64,000 bases of DNA, taken from the NCBI RefSeq assembly GCF_014356525.2, contig NC_052506.1, positions 9,391,672 through 9,455,671 of the forward strand, given 5' to 3'. Positions 19,586 to 30,324 of this stretch are shown piece after piece. Position 1 is the stretch's first letter. Every line of letters begins with the position of its first letter. Below the pieces are notes generated by a model that had not been told where the DNA came from, did no database searches, and saw only the letters and a list, made by a program, of their open reading frames with translations. The stretch comes from Nilaparvata lugens (taxonomy: Eukaryota; Arthropoda; Insecta; Hemiptera; Delphacidae). Made by a program: the position numbers and the translations under genes.

Positions 19586-19965
19586 CGTGCATACTCGCGC
19601 CTCGACCACGCGTATTTCACTCTCCATCAGCTGATGCTATGCTTCTAATGAAATAAATTGAAGTGCACCAGAAAACATAATTATATTATTCAAGTTTGAG
19701 ATTTGAAATGATAAGAACTATTTACCACCAATCTGAAGATGGTAGTAGCCTATAGCTGCTTGTTGTCAATGCTTATTATACTGTATCCTACAGTTTCTAT
19801 GCAAAATATCGGGGACCGAGCTTCGCTCTGGAGTACAAAAGCGTAAAGAAATTATTAAAAAAGAAGAAATTATAATAAATATTTATAGTTCATACAGAAA
19901 TGTTCTATCTAATCACAGTGAATTGAGATTAATTCCCAGAGGAATGCAAAAATTTACCTCACAAA
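19586..19965. other. Mixed sequence with a family H terminal remnant
   Basis: A short GGGGACCGAGCTTCGCTCTGG near 19811 resembles the family H 3' hairpin in reverse. The remainder is unrecognised. Confidence 0.4.
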
Positions 19966-20106
19966 GGCCTGGTTGCACGAAAGCCGGTTAAATTTTAATC
20001 CTGATCAATTTCACGTGAACCAAATCAGAGAAGACCATTTCAAAAAGATGGCTCTACTGGAACTAAACAGGATTAAAAATAACTCGGCTTTTTTGCAACC
20101 GGCACT
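19966..20106. mobile_element. Small Tourist-like MITE
   Basis: The left end GGCCTGGTTGCACGAAAGCC is complementary to the right end GGCTTTTTTGCAACCGGCAC, and inner TTTTAATCCTG pairs with CAGGATTAAAA. It is about 140 bp. The G-rich start followed by GGTTGCA resembles PIF/Harbinger-type MITE ends, but I see no clean TSD. Confidence 0.6.
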
Positions 20107-20218
20107 AAGTACCTGATTGAATGATTACAAAAGTTAAACAGCTGAGTCATAATTTTGACACAGTCTCACACACGGTATTTAGATGAAATATAAAACTTCT
20201 TCTATATACCGTGGTCTC

Positions 20219-20776
20219 ACACACATGAACTCGCTCACTCACTTTCATCATCAACAGACGACGAAATAATTATCAGCTGTTTTCCCAAGGATGAATAATA
20301 ATTATCCTTTTAATGTCCTTCAGCGAGTTTTCCCAGTAATGAGACCTAGTGCAATCGAATTTTCACATCATAAACCTACTATGTTCCAAATCTCGTGCAA
20401 ATCGTAAGACCCGTTTTCGAGATCCATTGGACATACATAACCAGATATCCAGATAACAATATCATAGAGAAACAAATAGCGTAAGTAGATATCCCATGGT
20501 ATAGGGCGTTTATGTCGCATCTTTTACTGTTATCTCGAGCCGATTACTGTAGATTATTGTCGATTTTTACTGTTTTGACAGGGTAAGAGTGTATAAACGG
20601 CACAATATGAGAGACTACCAGCGTCATAGAGCTTCACGGGAAAGAACTGCGTGGACTAAAGGCTTGAGATAACAGTAAAAGTTACGACATAAACGCCCTA
20701 TATCATGGGATATCTACTTATGCTATTGTTTCTCTATGACAATATACAGAAATTGCTCGCTCAATATAATAGGATA
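20219..20776 (-). mobile_element. Family H element interrupted by a family A MITE
   Basis: On the minus strand it starts TATCCTATTATATTGAGCGA at 20776 and continues past AATTTCTGTATATTG into the family A MITE (20463-20738), resuming with TATGTATGTCCAATGG and the AGTAGGTTTATGATGTG block. The 3' end is truncated before the terminal hairpin. Confidence 0.75.
20463..20738. mobile_element. Family A MITE, complete, 7-bp TSD
   Basis: It begins CATAGAGAAACAAATAGCGT and ends ATTGTTTCTCTATG. ACAATAT on both sides is a perfect 7-bp duplication of family H sequence, so the insertion postdates that H copy. Confidence 0.93.
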
Positions 20777-20812
20777 GCTTCAGCTGATGAAAAGTGAATT
20801 CTGTACGCACCT
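20777..20812. mobile_element. Family I terminal fragment
   Basis: CAGCTGATGAAAAGTGAATT followed by CTGTACGCACCTT matches the right end of the family I hairpin elements at 39539 and 55487. Confidence 0.55.
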
Positions 20813-21365
20813 TGAAAGGTTTTAGATAATAAGTATCTTTAATAGTTTTCAAAGGACTATTTTAAGGATCAACCTTCACTAAAACCAACTATCAACTTTT
20901 TCGATGTCAGTCTATCTCTCCTCGTTCCTGTGGGTGTTATATCCCTGATGTACTGGAAAATAAATAGGACGAAAACGAAGACGCCAGGCTAGTAAGCCGG
21001 GGCTTAGAGGATACGTGACAAACCTGTAGATCCGGTCTAGGTCGACATAAAGTCTTAAGACAAAACTTGACTTTTGGCAGGAGGGAAAAGGGCAGACTGC
21101 AGACGAGGAAGGAAGTAATGCAGTGCAGTACAGCAAGGAAGGACAAGAATGTCATGCACTGGCTTTCGGTGACTGGGATCGATAAGGCCCCCCTGTGGGC
21201 ACTGGGGCACTGGGCTGCCCCCTCCACCCTTCCCACACATGCCCCCCCACAACCACCACCCAGCCTATCATCACCCAACAACAATCTCATCGCACAATCG
21301 ACCATTGATAACACGATAATACAAACTCACTTTCTTCGCTGAATCAAACTCCAATTTTCAACTAT
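20813..21365. other. Unique-looking stretch with GC-rich core 21170-21300
   Basis: 21170-21265 is C/G-rich (GGGCACTGGGGCACTGGGC, CCCCCCCACAACCACCACCC). Overlapping 60-125-codon frames on both strands come from this composition and from the absence of TA-rich stops, and none has a recognisable domain. Confidence 0.4.
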
Positions 21366-22395
21366 AATATCGGAAAGTGTTCTATTTTCTTCCCTCATTC
21401 TCTTCTCTCCCTTTGATTTCTATACTGAATATATTCAGTTACCTCCCTATTGAAACCAATGTTCTCTTTTGAAGTAATCAATCAAATTTGATTCTTTTTA
21501 AAAAAAATTGAGTAGTTAAATTCAGCCTTACAGTTGAACTCCACAAGTAGGTCTTAAGTGTTTTGTTTGCCTCCCTGATTCTCTGCTATCCCTATGATTT
21601 CTATGCTGAATATATTCAGTTATCTCCCTATCAAAACCAACGTTCTTTTTGGAAATAATCAATCAAAATGATCCTTTTGAACAAAATGAGTATTAAAATT
21701 CAGTCTGACAGTTGAACTCCACAAGTACCTAGGTCTGAAGTGTTTGTTCTCTTTTCTTCCCTGATTTTCTTCTCTCCCTTTGATTTCTATGCTGAATATA
21801 TTAAGTTATCTCCCTATCAAAACCAATGTTCTCTTTGGAAGTAAACAATCAAATTTGATCCTTTTGAACAAGAATGAGTAGTTAAATTCAGCCTTACAGT
21901 TGAACTCCACAAGTAGGTCTTAAGTGTTATGTTTGCCTCCCTGATTCTCTTCTATATCTTTGGTTTCTATGCTGAATATATTCAGTTATCTCCCTATCGA
22001 AACTAATGTTCTCTTTGGAAGTAATCAAATTTGATCTTTTTAAACAATAATGAGTATTAAAATTCAGCCTTACAGTTGAACTCCACTAGTAGGTCTTGAG
22101 TGTTCTGTTTGCCTCCCTGATTTTATTATATCCCTATGATTTCTATATACTGAATATATTCAGTTATCTCCCTATTGAAACCTAATTGAAATCTTTGGAA
22201 GTAGTCAATCAAATTTGATTCTTTTTAAACAAAAATGAGTAGTTAAATTCAGCCTTTCAGTTGAACTCCAAAAGTAGGGTTTAAGTGTTATGTTGCCTCT
22301 CTGATTCTCTTCCATCCCTATGATTTCTGAATATGTATATTCAGTTATATCACTATCGAAACCAATGTTCTCTTTGGAATTAATCAATCAGATTG
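21366..22395. repeat. ~180-bp tandem satellite, about 6 units
   Basis: GAATATATTCAGTTA (with small changes) recurs at 21427, 21608, 21794, 21974, 22152 and 22329, spacing 177-186 bp. Each unit also carries TCCCTTTGATTTCTAT, AATCAATCAAATTTGATTCT and CAGTTGAACTCCACAAGTAG. Unit-to-unit divergence is clearly higher than in the 68-bp array at 48180, so this is an older or slower-homogenising array. Confidence 0.92.
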
Positions 22396-22520
22396 ACTAA
22401 CTGGTGTGCGCCTAGCCTAATCAGTGTGAGTTGCATCATAAGCAACAATGTAGAGTATTGTGACTAAACGTGTCTGATCCTGTCTTGTCTTGACTAACGG
22501 CCAGCCTTCAACTCCATAAG
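22396..22520. mobile_element. Fragment of the AGGCTAGGC hairpin MITE
   Basis: ACTGGTGTGCGCCTAGCCTA, ATCAGTGTGAGTTGCATCAT and GTGACTAAACGTGTCTGATC match pieces of the complete element at 60906-61089, in a rearranged order. Confidence 0.6.
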
Positions 22521-22606
22521 TAGGTATAAATACAGTGTAGCCTGCACTGAATCAAGTTAACATGATAACAATATTGTCAAAAGTTTAAATATTATCAAAT
22601 CATCAC

Positions 22607-22796
22607 CAACAGGTCACTCCCGTGTTATCGGATGGGCTAGTTAAACTGTCGGTTCCGGCTGAAGTATGACAGTCGCAAGGCCCATTGAAGGCTTAAATTA
22701 TGCTATATTCGTAAATACTCGTATATTCAGGCGAGGTGGAGCTTCCGTCCCCACCAATAAAAGCCAAACGATTATTATTATTATTAACAATATTGG
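22607..22796 (+). mobile_element. SINE-like 3' part with (ATT)n tail
   Basis: TCACTCCCGTGTTATCGGAT and GGTTCCGGCTGAAGTATGAC match the body of the tRNA-derived SINE at 35768, but no tRNA-like head is present. The 3' end reads CCACCAATAAAAGCCAAACG followed by ATT repeats, a simple-repeat tail expected of a LINE-mobilised SINE. Confidence 0.7.
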
Positions 22797-22983
22797 TGTT
22801 TCTCAAATTGCATAGAATGAATAATTCAATGTTTTCAAGGTGACAGAAAAATGGAAGACAGGGTGAAAGATTCACCAATGAAAGATATTACGAGATGTAC
22901 CAGTCATGGACTACACCTTATAGACTCACCACCTCTACAGATGGAAATAGATTGGAAGTTGCATTGTTGCTAATTAATGAATA

Positions 22984-23062
22984 ATAATTATTAAACGAAA
23001 ATCCCAATTAAATTACAATTTACAGCATTTAATAGGGATTTTCGTTCAATAAAAATTATTCA
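22984..23062. mobile_element. Family K micro-MITE
   Basis: AACGAAAATCCCAATTAAAT and ATTTAATAGGGATTTTCGTT form arms around ACAATTTACAGC. Near-identical 70-80-bp hairpins lie at 24422-24490 and 25985-26050, and the same terminal motif bounds the palindrome at 27062. Confidence 0.75.
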
Positions 23063-23126
23063 CCATCTCTTATCAATGTTGATGGATGTGTGAATGTGTA
23101 CCTCAGAAGTTCGGTTGGGTTTTTAA

Positions 23127-24182
23127 ATCCTATTATATTAAGCGAGCAATTTCTGTATATATTTTCATATTTGTTTATTCATATTTATGTACAACGAATC
23201 TCGAAAACGGCTCTAACGATTTTCACGAAATTTGGAACATAGTAGGTTAATGATATAAAAATTCTATTGAACTACTAAGTCTCATCCCTGGGAAAACTCG
23301 CTAAACGACATTAAAAGGATAATTCCTCCTTGGAAAAACAGCTGAGACTTTCGTCGTCTGTGGATAATAAAAAAGTGAGTGAGAGTGCGTCTGTGGAAAG
23401 TCAAAATATCTCATCCCCGAAATTCATAAACTGACGTATAGCCAGCTGTAAAATATAAACACGATCATTTTAGAGAACTGTGTTCTGTTTATCAATAAAT
23501 AAAAATCTGGTGTGGTGCACTCACACAACTTTCCTTGCCGTTTTGCCGTTAAGAAAATCGATCAAATGACGCTAGTGTTCCCGCGCATCAAGTTTACTTA
23601 ATAACTGAGCCAGCTGGTGACAGGACAATAGCGCTGCAGACACACGAAGTCTGCTATCTCTTCATAGTGAATGATTTAATAGAATCAACATTCGCCAACA
23701 GTTTGCAATTATTAAATAATCTTATTTTCTCTAATTTCAAGCTTATTTTCAATTTTAGGTGAAAATGCTACTGAACATCAATTGTAGAGATTTTTATGCT
23801 CAATCTTTTCCACTTAGAATTTTTTGTTTAAATTGTATATGAAGGCTGATAATTGAGAATCTAAAATCAAACTTTGCATAGATGGTGCAGTGCTCCTGAA
23901 ATTTTTACAGATATGAGACTTGTGGCAGTTGATAGAGCTTATCAATGACTTTTCTAGGTATGAATTTGATAAGAATCGTTGGAGCCGTTTTCGAGAAAAT
24001 CGCGAAAAACCCTTTTTTTGACAACATTTTTGTCATTTTAGCTGCCATCTTGGATTGCATTTGATCGAAATTGTTCGTGTCGGATCCTTATAGTGTAAGG
24101 ACCTTAAGTTCCAAATTTCAAGTCATTCCGTTGATTGGGAGATGAGATATCGTGTACACAGACGCACATACACTCATACACT

Positions 24183-24262
<80 letters not shown>

Positions 24263-24420
24263 GACCAATATCTACACTTTTTTGGACTCAGGGGACCTTG
24301 AAACGTATAGAAATTTAGAAATTGGGGTACCTTAATTTTTTTCGGAAAGCAATACTTTCCTTACCTATGTTAATAGGGTAAGGAAAGTAAAAAAATGAGC
24401 AAAGCTCGGTGCCCCGATAT
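23127..24420 (+). mobile_element. Family H element split by a family C insertion
   Basis: The left part runs from ATCCTATTATATTAAGCGAG to TTATCAATAAATAAAAA (23505). The right end, ATGAGCAAAGCTCGGTGCCC plus CGATAT, resumes after the family C element at about 24389. The join recreates the uninterrupted 3' end seen at 14660-14693, which defines both the H terminus and the C boundaries. Confidence 0.85.
23506..24388 (+). mobile_element. Family C element, longest copy, with (CA)n
   Basis: It runs from TCTGGTGTGGTGCACTCACA to the terminal hairpin formed by CTTTCCTTACC and GGTAAGGAAAGT. An internal CA microsatellite (about 24188-24258) follows GTGTACACAGACGCAC. Helentron-associated elements of Drosophila also carry internal microsatellites, but the relationship is inference. 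No open frame of note beyond the His/Thr artefact of the CA run. Confidence 0.75.
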
Positions 24421-25476
24421 TTATTATTAAACGAAAATCCAATAAAATTACATTTACAGCATTTGATTGGGATTTTCGTTCAATAATAATTATTCACCAC
24501 CTGTTATCAATGTTGATGAATGTGTGAATGTGTACCTCAAAAGTTAGGTTGGGTTTTGAAATGTAAGTAAATAGAACAGTTATTGAAGAATGTAGGTACG
24601 GGGTATAGTAGTTCTGAATACTTCTTTTTTGAAATCAGGAATCGCCTCAGACTTCCAGCATCCGATTGGCGATAATTAACATGAGAACATCCAGCTGTTC
24701 TTCCCCCACTACTACCGCAATCCTTCCTTCACCACAATTCTTTTTCTATTTCAACTTACTGCGGCCATTTCACCTCTTCTTCAAAGCAGTAAAAACAAAG
24801 CGCGTTTCCAGCTTCATTCATTCTGTTTGTGTTGGAAACGGTGACTTTGATGGCGCGCTTTTATTTTTAGTCTAGTGCCGCGAACAAGTAGTGAGCTCTT
24901 CGAAGTCGTCTATTTCAATTTGGACGTCTCATCCATTCAAACATTTATTAGTTATTTCTCGCGCGCGGTGCGTTGCGTCGTACGCTCCTCTCCGCTTCGC
25001 AGCGTTATGCAAATCGCATCTTGATGAGTTGAGCGCTTCTACGATGATTTATTTATTCTTTGTAGCTTGGTAATGAATAATTCAGCGTGCTTGGTAGTAG
25101 CAGTCATTGCCAACGCCGTCCAGAGCTCGCAATATACAGCTGCTTTTTAATTGCTGTTGAATAACTAGTACAATGTAAACCTTGTTACTGTTCACCTTCC
25201 TCGATAATTACGCTACGTCTCTCTCTCTCTCTCTCGAATATTATGCGTAGAACTCTTTGTTTTCAAGTGCTTATCTACAGGTACAGGTAGAGGTACACTT
25301 GATTCAAGGCGCATTTTACGCTACTCGTCCTTGGTGTCATCCTTGCTAATTCATAAGTTGTCTCTTCATTAATTGATCTGTCTCCAATAAATTCGTAGTT
25401 TTCTCTCTGGTAACAACCACTGGACTCAATTGGTCTCAAACCTATAATAGTCGCAGATGGAATTAAATAGAGAATT
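23929..25476. repeat. 1.55-kb tandem duplication, copy 1
   Basis: From GTGGCAGTTGATAGAGCTTA inside the family C element to GGAATTAAATAGAGAA, this interval repeats directly at 25477-27030. It includes the 3' part of family C, the H terminus, a family K hairpin and about 900 bp of otherwise unique CpG-richer sequence. Confidence 0.95.
24540..25470. promoter_or_regulatory. CpG-rich unique segment, possible promoter or first exon
   Basis: Within the duplication, 24640-25320 has no repeat relatives apart from its own duplicate. It holds CpG-dense words (TCTCGCGCGCGGTGCGTTGC near 24957), an ATGCAAAT octamer (about 25006), a CT/GA run near 25220, and CAGGTACAGGTAGAGGTACA near 25280. Short frames exist (69 codons at 24666, 25 codons at 25073) but match no family I recognise. 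It may be a promoter or 5' exon of a host gene outside the window; this is a weak inference. Confidence 0.3.
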
Positions 25477-25772
25477 GTGGCAGTTGATAGAGCTTATCAA
25501 TGACTTTTCTAGGTATGAATTTGATAAGAATCGTTGGAGCCGTTTTCGAGAAAATCGCGAAAAACCCTTTTTTTGACAACATTTTTGTCATTTTAGCTGC
25601 CATCTTGGATTGCATTTGATCGAAATTGTTCGTGTCGGATCCTTATAGTGTAAGGACCTTAAGTTCCAAATTTCAAGTCATTCCGTTGATTGGGAGATGA
25701 GATATCGTGTACACAGACGCACATACACTCATACACTCATACACACACACACACACACACACCACACACACA

Positions 25773-25803
<31 letters not shown>

Positions 25804-27030
25804 CACAACACACACACATACAGACCAATATCTACACTTTTTTGGACTCAGGGGACCTTGAAACGTATAGAAATTTAGAAATTGGGGTACCTTAATTTTT
25901 TTCGGAAAGCAATACTTTCCTTACCTATGTTAATAGGGTAAGGAAAGTAAAAATAATGAGCAAAGCTCGGTGCCCCGATATTTATTATTAAACGAAAATC
26001 CCAATAAAATTACAATTTACAGCATTTGATTGGGATTTTCGTTCAATAATAATTATTCACCACCTGTTATCAATGTTGATGAATGTGTGAATGTGTACCT
26101 CAAAAGTTAGGTTGGGTTTTGAAATGTAAGTAAATAGAACAGTTATTGAAAGAATGTAGGTACGGGGTATAGTAGTTCTGAATACTTCTTTTTTGAAATC
26201 AGGAATCGTCTCAGACTTCCAGCGTCCGATTGGCGATAATTAACATGAGAACATCCAGCTGTTCTTCCCCCACTACTACCGCAATCCTTCCTTCACCACA
26301 ATTCTTTTTCTATTTCAACTTACTGCGGCCATTTCACCTCTTCTTCAAAGCAGTAAAAACAAAGCGCGTTTCCAGCTTCATTCATTCTGTTTGTGTTGGA
26401 AACGGTGACTTTGATGGCGCGCTTTTATTTTTAGTCTAGTGCCGCGAACAAGTAGTGAGCTCTTCGAAGTCGTCTATTTCAATTTGGACGTCTCATCCAT
26501 TCAAACATTTATTAGTTATTTCTCGCGCGCGGTGCGTTGCGTCGTACGCTCCTCACCGCTTCGCAGCGTTATGCAAATCGCATCTTGATGAGTTGAGCGC
26601 TTCTACGATGATTTATTATTCTTTGTAGCTTGGTAATGAATAATTCAGCGTGCTTGGTAGTAGCAGTCATTGCCAACGCCGTCCAGAGCTCGCAATATAC
26701 AGCTGCTTTTTAATTGCTGTTGAATAACTAGTACAATGTAAACCTTGTTACTGTTCACCTTCCTCGATAATTACGCTACGTCTCTCTCTCTCTCTCGAAT
26801 ATTATGCGTACAACTCTTTGTTTTCAAGTGCTTATCTACAGGTACAGGTAGAGGTACACTTGATTCAAGGCGCATTTTACGCTACTCGTCCTTGGTGTCA
26901 TCCTTGCTAATTCATAAGTTGTCTTAATTGATCTGTCTCCAAATGAATTCGTAGTTTTCTCTCTGGTAACAACCACTGGACTCAATTGGTCTCAAACCTA
27001 TAATAGTCGCAGATGGAATTAAATAGAGAA
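25477..27030. repeat. 1.55-kb tandem duplication, copy 2
   Basis: The junction with copy 1 reads TAGAGAATTGTGGCAG, fusing the segment's end to its start. Differences from copy 1 include an interrupted CA run (25741-25817), a shorter CT run, a six-base loss near 26923 and single substitutions such as CTCCTCTCCGC to CTCCTCACCGC. The copies are thus similar but not identical. Confidence 0.95.
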
Positions 27031-27061
27031 TGCATTTATTCAAATGCTAATTAATATATAA

Positions 27062-27520
27062 TTATTATTTAACGAAAATCCTAAATAAATGCTGCAAATC
27101 ACCCCGAAGACCTCTGCGCTGCAGACATTGACAACAGGGCTAACAGCTAGATGGAAATTCGATGAGAACTACTATCCAAAAATTAGTTGCCAGCCCGGGA
27201 ATCGAACCCGGTACCTCCCAATCCTTGGATTGACAACAGGGCTTACAGCTAGATGGAAATTCGATGAGAACTACTATCCAAAAATTAGTTGCCAGCCCGG
27301 GAATCGAACCCGGTACCTCCCAATCCTAATAATATAATTTTCCTCCCAATCCTTGGATCCAAGGATTGGGAGGTACCGGGTTCGATTCCCGGGCTGGCAA
27401 CTAATTTTTGGATAGTAGTTCTCATCGAATTTCCATCTAGCTGTTAGCCCTGTTGTCAATGTCTGCAGTCGCAGAGATCTTCGGGGTGATTTGCAGCATT
27501 TATTTAGGATATCGTTAAAT
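27062..27520. mobile_element. Palindromic element with tRNA-like B boxes
   Basis: The arms start with TTTAACGAAAATCCTAAATA at the left and its complement TATTTAGGATATCGTTAAAT at the right, with GCTGCAAATCACCCCGAAGA next in both. The centre is CCTTGGATCCAAGG near 27354. The left arm contains two direct copies (period about 102 bp, 27130 and 27232) of a segment with GGGAATCGAACCCGGTACC; the complement at 27376 reads GGTTCGATTCC, a perfect RNA polymerase III B box in a T-arm-like context (CCGGG TTCGATT CCCGG). No A box is preserved. Confidence 0.8.
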
Positions 27521-28570
27521 AGTAATTTCTATAATAGTCGAGTCAATATAGACATAAAAAAGGGGGTGTGCTCGCAATTTATATTGCAGTTCTGATTTTT
27601 CAATATATTATTTGGGTACATAAGAGAAGTCCAGAAACAATTTCTTCATGCAAAATTTCCTTGTGCTAGATACAGGGTGGCCCAAAAAACCTCGTTTATT
27701 CGGCTCATTTTACAGTTTTCAGCTATTTCTGCCAAATCTCGTAATCGGACAGAAAAATTTGTTCACGCCTTTTTTTTAGATTATGAAATTCTGAATTAAA
27801 TGAGATCATTCGGAACTCTCTATCTCCTATGAGTACTGAGTTATGATTTTTCAGAAATGAGTGAAATTTTAAAAAAAATCAATTTTGAGGATTTTAGTTT
27901 TTGATCAACGATATCTTCAGATTGTTACCATTTAGATGTATAATTTAAAATCCCTCTTGGCGTATTTTTGTGCTCTACAATCTGAGATCAGGTAGAGCGC
28001 TCTATCTCATATAGATTTCCAGGTACACCTGACAACAATGCTCCTTTTATTGTGAAAAACACCTAATTTTCAGCTTCAACCATCATCACCAACTATATTG
28101 GCCTCACATTGATATTTCGTACAATGACAAGTTCATGAGATTATGTTCTATGAGAATCACCCGTTAGATGCACTTCATTTCAGTATTTCCTAGTGGAGAG
28201 GTGCGCTTAAGGACACCTCAAGGATCAAAATTTCAAAACACTTATAACTTTTGACACAATGCTCATTTCATTCAGAATTTCATAATCCAAAAAAAAGGCG
28301 AGAGCAAATTTTTCTGTCCGATTACGAGATTTGGCAGAAATAGCTGAAAACTGTAAAATGAGCCGAAAAAACAAGGTTTTTGGGCCACTCTGTATCTAGC
28401 AAAAGGAAATTTTGCATGAAGAAATTGGTTCTGGACTTCTCTTACGTACCCAAATAATATATTGAAAAATCAGAACTACAATATAAATTGCAAGCACACC
28501 CCCTTTTTTATGTCTATATTGACTCGACTATTATAGAAATTATTATTTAACGATATCCTAAATAAATGCT
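27521..28570. mobile_element. Compound ~1-kb palindrome
   Basis: The left arm (27525-27800) and right arm (28270-28560) are complementary: CGAGTCAATATAGACATAAA pairs with TTTATGTCTATATTGACTCG, and GCCAAATCTCGTAATCGGAC with GTCCGATTACGAGATTTGGC. Within it ACAGGGTGGCCCAAAAA (27671) and its complement TTTTTGGGCCACTCTGT (28377) look like termini of an inner DNA transposon. The arms continue outward into the terminal repeat of the element at 27062 (28545-28600), so two palindromes share end sequence. Part is repeated again at 28607-28700. Confidence 0.85.
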
Positions 28571-28606
28571 GCAAATCACCCCGAAGACCTCTGCACTGCA
28601 GACAAA

Positions 28607-28745
28607 TCAGAAAAATCAGAACTACAATATAAATTGCAAGCACACCCCCTTTTTTATGTCTATATTGACTCGACTATTATAGAAATTATTATTATTATGT
28701 ACCCAGATAATATATTGAAAAACCAGAACTACAATATGAATTGCA
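28607..28745. repeat. Third partial copy of the palindrome arm
   Basis: GACAAATCAGAAAAATCAGAACTACAATATAAATT is followed by the AAGCACACCCCC and CGACTATTATAGAAATTATT landmarks, repeating 28470-28545. A further diverged piece (AATATATTGAAAAACC...CAGAACTACAATATG) follows at 28705-28745. Confidence 0.7.
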
Positions 28746-28973
28746 TGCACCAATGTATATAGTGACTGGAGCGTTGATAGGAAATGACTATTCGATTCCT
28801 CCAATCAAATAATTTAAACTATTCATTATAATGAAATATTTAATAACTAAAATGATAATAAAATAGCCTATAAATTTGAGTGTTGATAGGAAAAGACATT
28901 GGGTAATACGGCAAGACCGAAAATCCAGAAGGATCTTTCTGCCGATAAAGCCATAAGAATTAACCTTCCGGTA

Positions 28974-29431
28974 GTTGCGCCCTATTCAATCACACGAGCA
29001 GGCGCGTATTGTAATTTTTACAACATCCAATTTTCCAAGTGTTATGTACTCTGTTTACTGTCAAAACATATTAATTAAATGTATAATTACTATTCCCTTC
29101 TCATTGGATTATTTAACGCCTATAAACATTTGATTGATTACCATTTCGTAGCCCAAAAAGGTACACCAAGCAAAGCCATCAATTCTGTATTATTGGATCG
29201 TTTACAGTCCCCGTATACAGTCTTTCCCTATCATACTTATGCACTGTCGCGACTGAATGGCATCTAAATACTTAACCATTGCTCGGTTGATACTGCAACT
29301 CAGTGGAGTGATGGGGAGGAAGTTTTAGAACGAATAGGTGACTCATTCACTGACACCTCCGCATTCAATAGTTTTGTGCAGCAAAAAACTGACACTGTTG
29401 CACTTTTTACAACGGCGCGACTGCCGGAAGG
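28974..29431 (+). mobile_element. TTAA-flanked small element with broken frame
   Basis: The inverted termini CCTTCCGGTAGTTGCGCC (left, preceded by TTAA) and GGCGCGACTGCCGGAAGG (right) enclose one frame that runs from 29079, is interrupted by a single TAA at 29265-29267, and continues to 29436-29438, about 118 codons in all. The start reads MYNYYSLLIGL and the later part TQWSDGEEVLERIG. TTAA with C-rich termini suggests a piggyBac-type element, and NYYS recalls the DNYY motif near that family's catalytic region, but the match is weak and the right flank is not TTAA. Product unknown. Confidence 0.5.
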
Positions 29432-29438
29432 GAAATAA

Positions 29439-30320
29439 TAATTGGTCTCCACGGATCTAGGTTATCATCGAACTACTGCACAATCAATTACTATGTGTAA
29501 GAGTATGGTGATACAAATTAATTCAAATAAGATTCCGGAACAAAATATTCCAATTGGGATCGAGAAGTTGAATCTACTATTTGTTGTTCTTTTTTTTTTA
29601 AATACAAATTCAGCTCAATTAAATCTGTAACAGTAGAAACATTAAAATTTAATATTTAACTTGAAACGTTAATATGATAATTGAACGTTTCGTTGTTATA
29701 GAGGTGCTTATACTCTATTGGGAAAATCTATCTTGTAAAAGACATACCCTTGGGGCCAAATAATCACTCTACCTCTCAAGGTGGGTTCATCGCTTGTTGT
29801 ATAATGGGCTTTTCTGGCTGCTAGCTGTTTTGGAGTTTAGTGCTACGACGGATGTAGATTATGGGGCTAATTGATTGTTATTTTGCGAGAAGTAAGCTAA
29901 AGCTTCTTGTTTTCTTGTAGCCATTACCTTCAAGCGAGTACGGGCTTCGAAAGTAATTAAGTCATGTAGAAAGAGAAATTGAACAATCTAGATGCTTCTA
30001 ATACAAAACTGTATTCAAAGACCCGCTGAGTAGAGCGGTAGTGAAGTACGTCTTACCTGCAGTTTTAATATTGAATGTCACCTCAAGTTTTCCAAGGTCC
30101 ATTCAAAACATGATTTTCTGTATAATCACATCTGAATTATTGATTATTGATACTCATCATTTCCACCCCTTCACTGAATTATCTTCCATTCCCAATAATA
30201 ATTTATATTTTTTTCTCACCATATAGTATTCAGGATTTTTTTTTCCAATTAAGAATTGATATCACAAACAAGATTTACCATTATCATTTTAATCCTATTA
30301 CAATCAATTGTGTATCTGTT
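29439..30320. other. No recognised feature
   Basis: Mixed sequence with a few open frames of about 60 codons and no family resemblance. I see no repeat relatives within the window. Confidence 0.45.
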
Positions 30321-30324
30321 TATA

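Noticed and set aside
24666..26439. Identical 69-codon frames at 24666 and 26230
   Set aside because: Identity is explained by the 1.55-kb duplication. The peptide has no recognisable motif, and there is no splice or codon evidence for coding.
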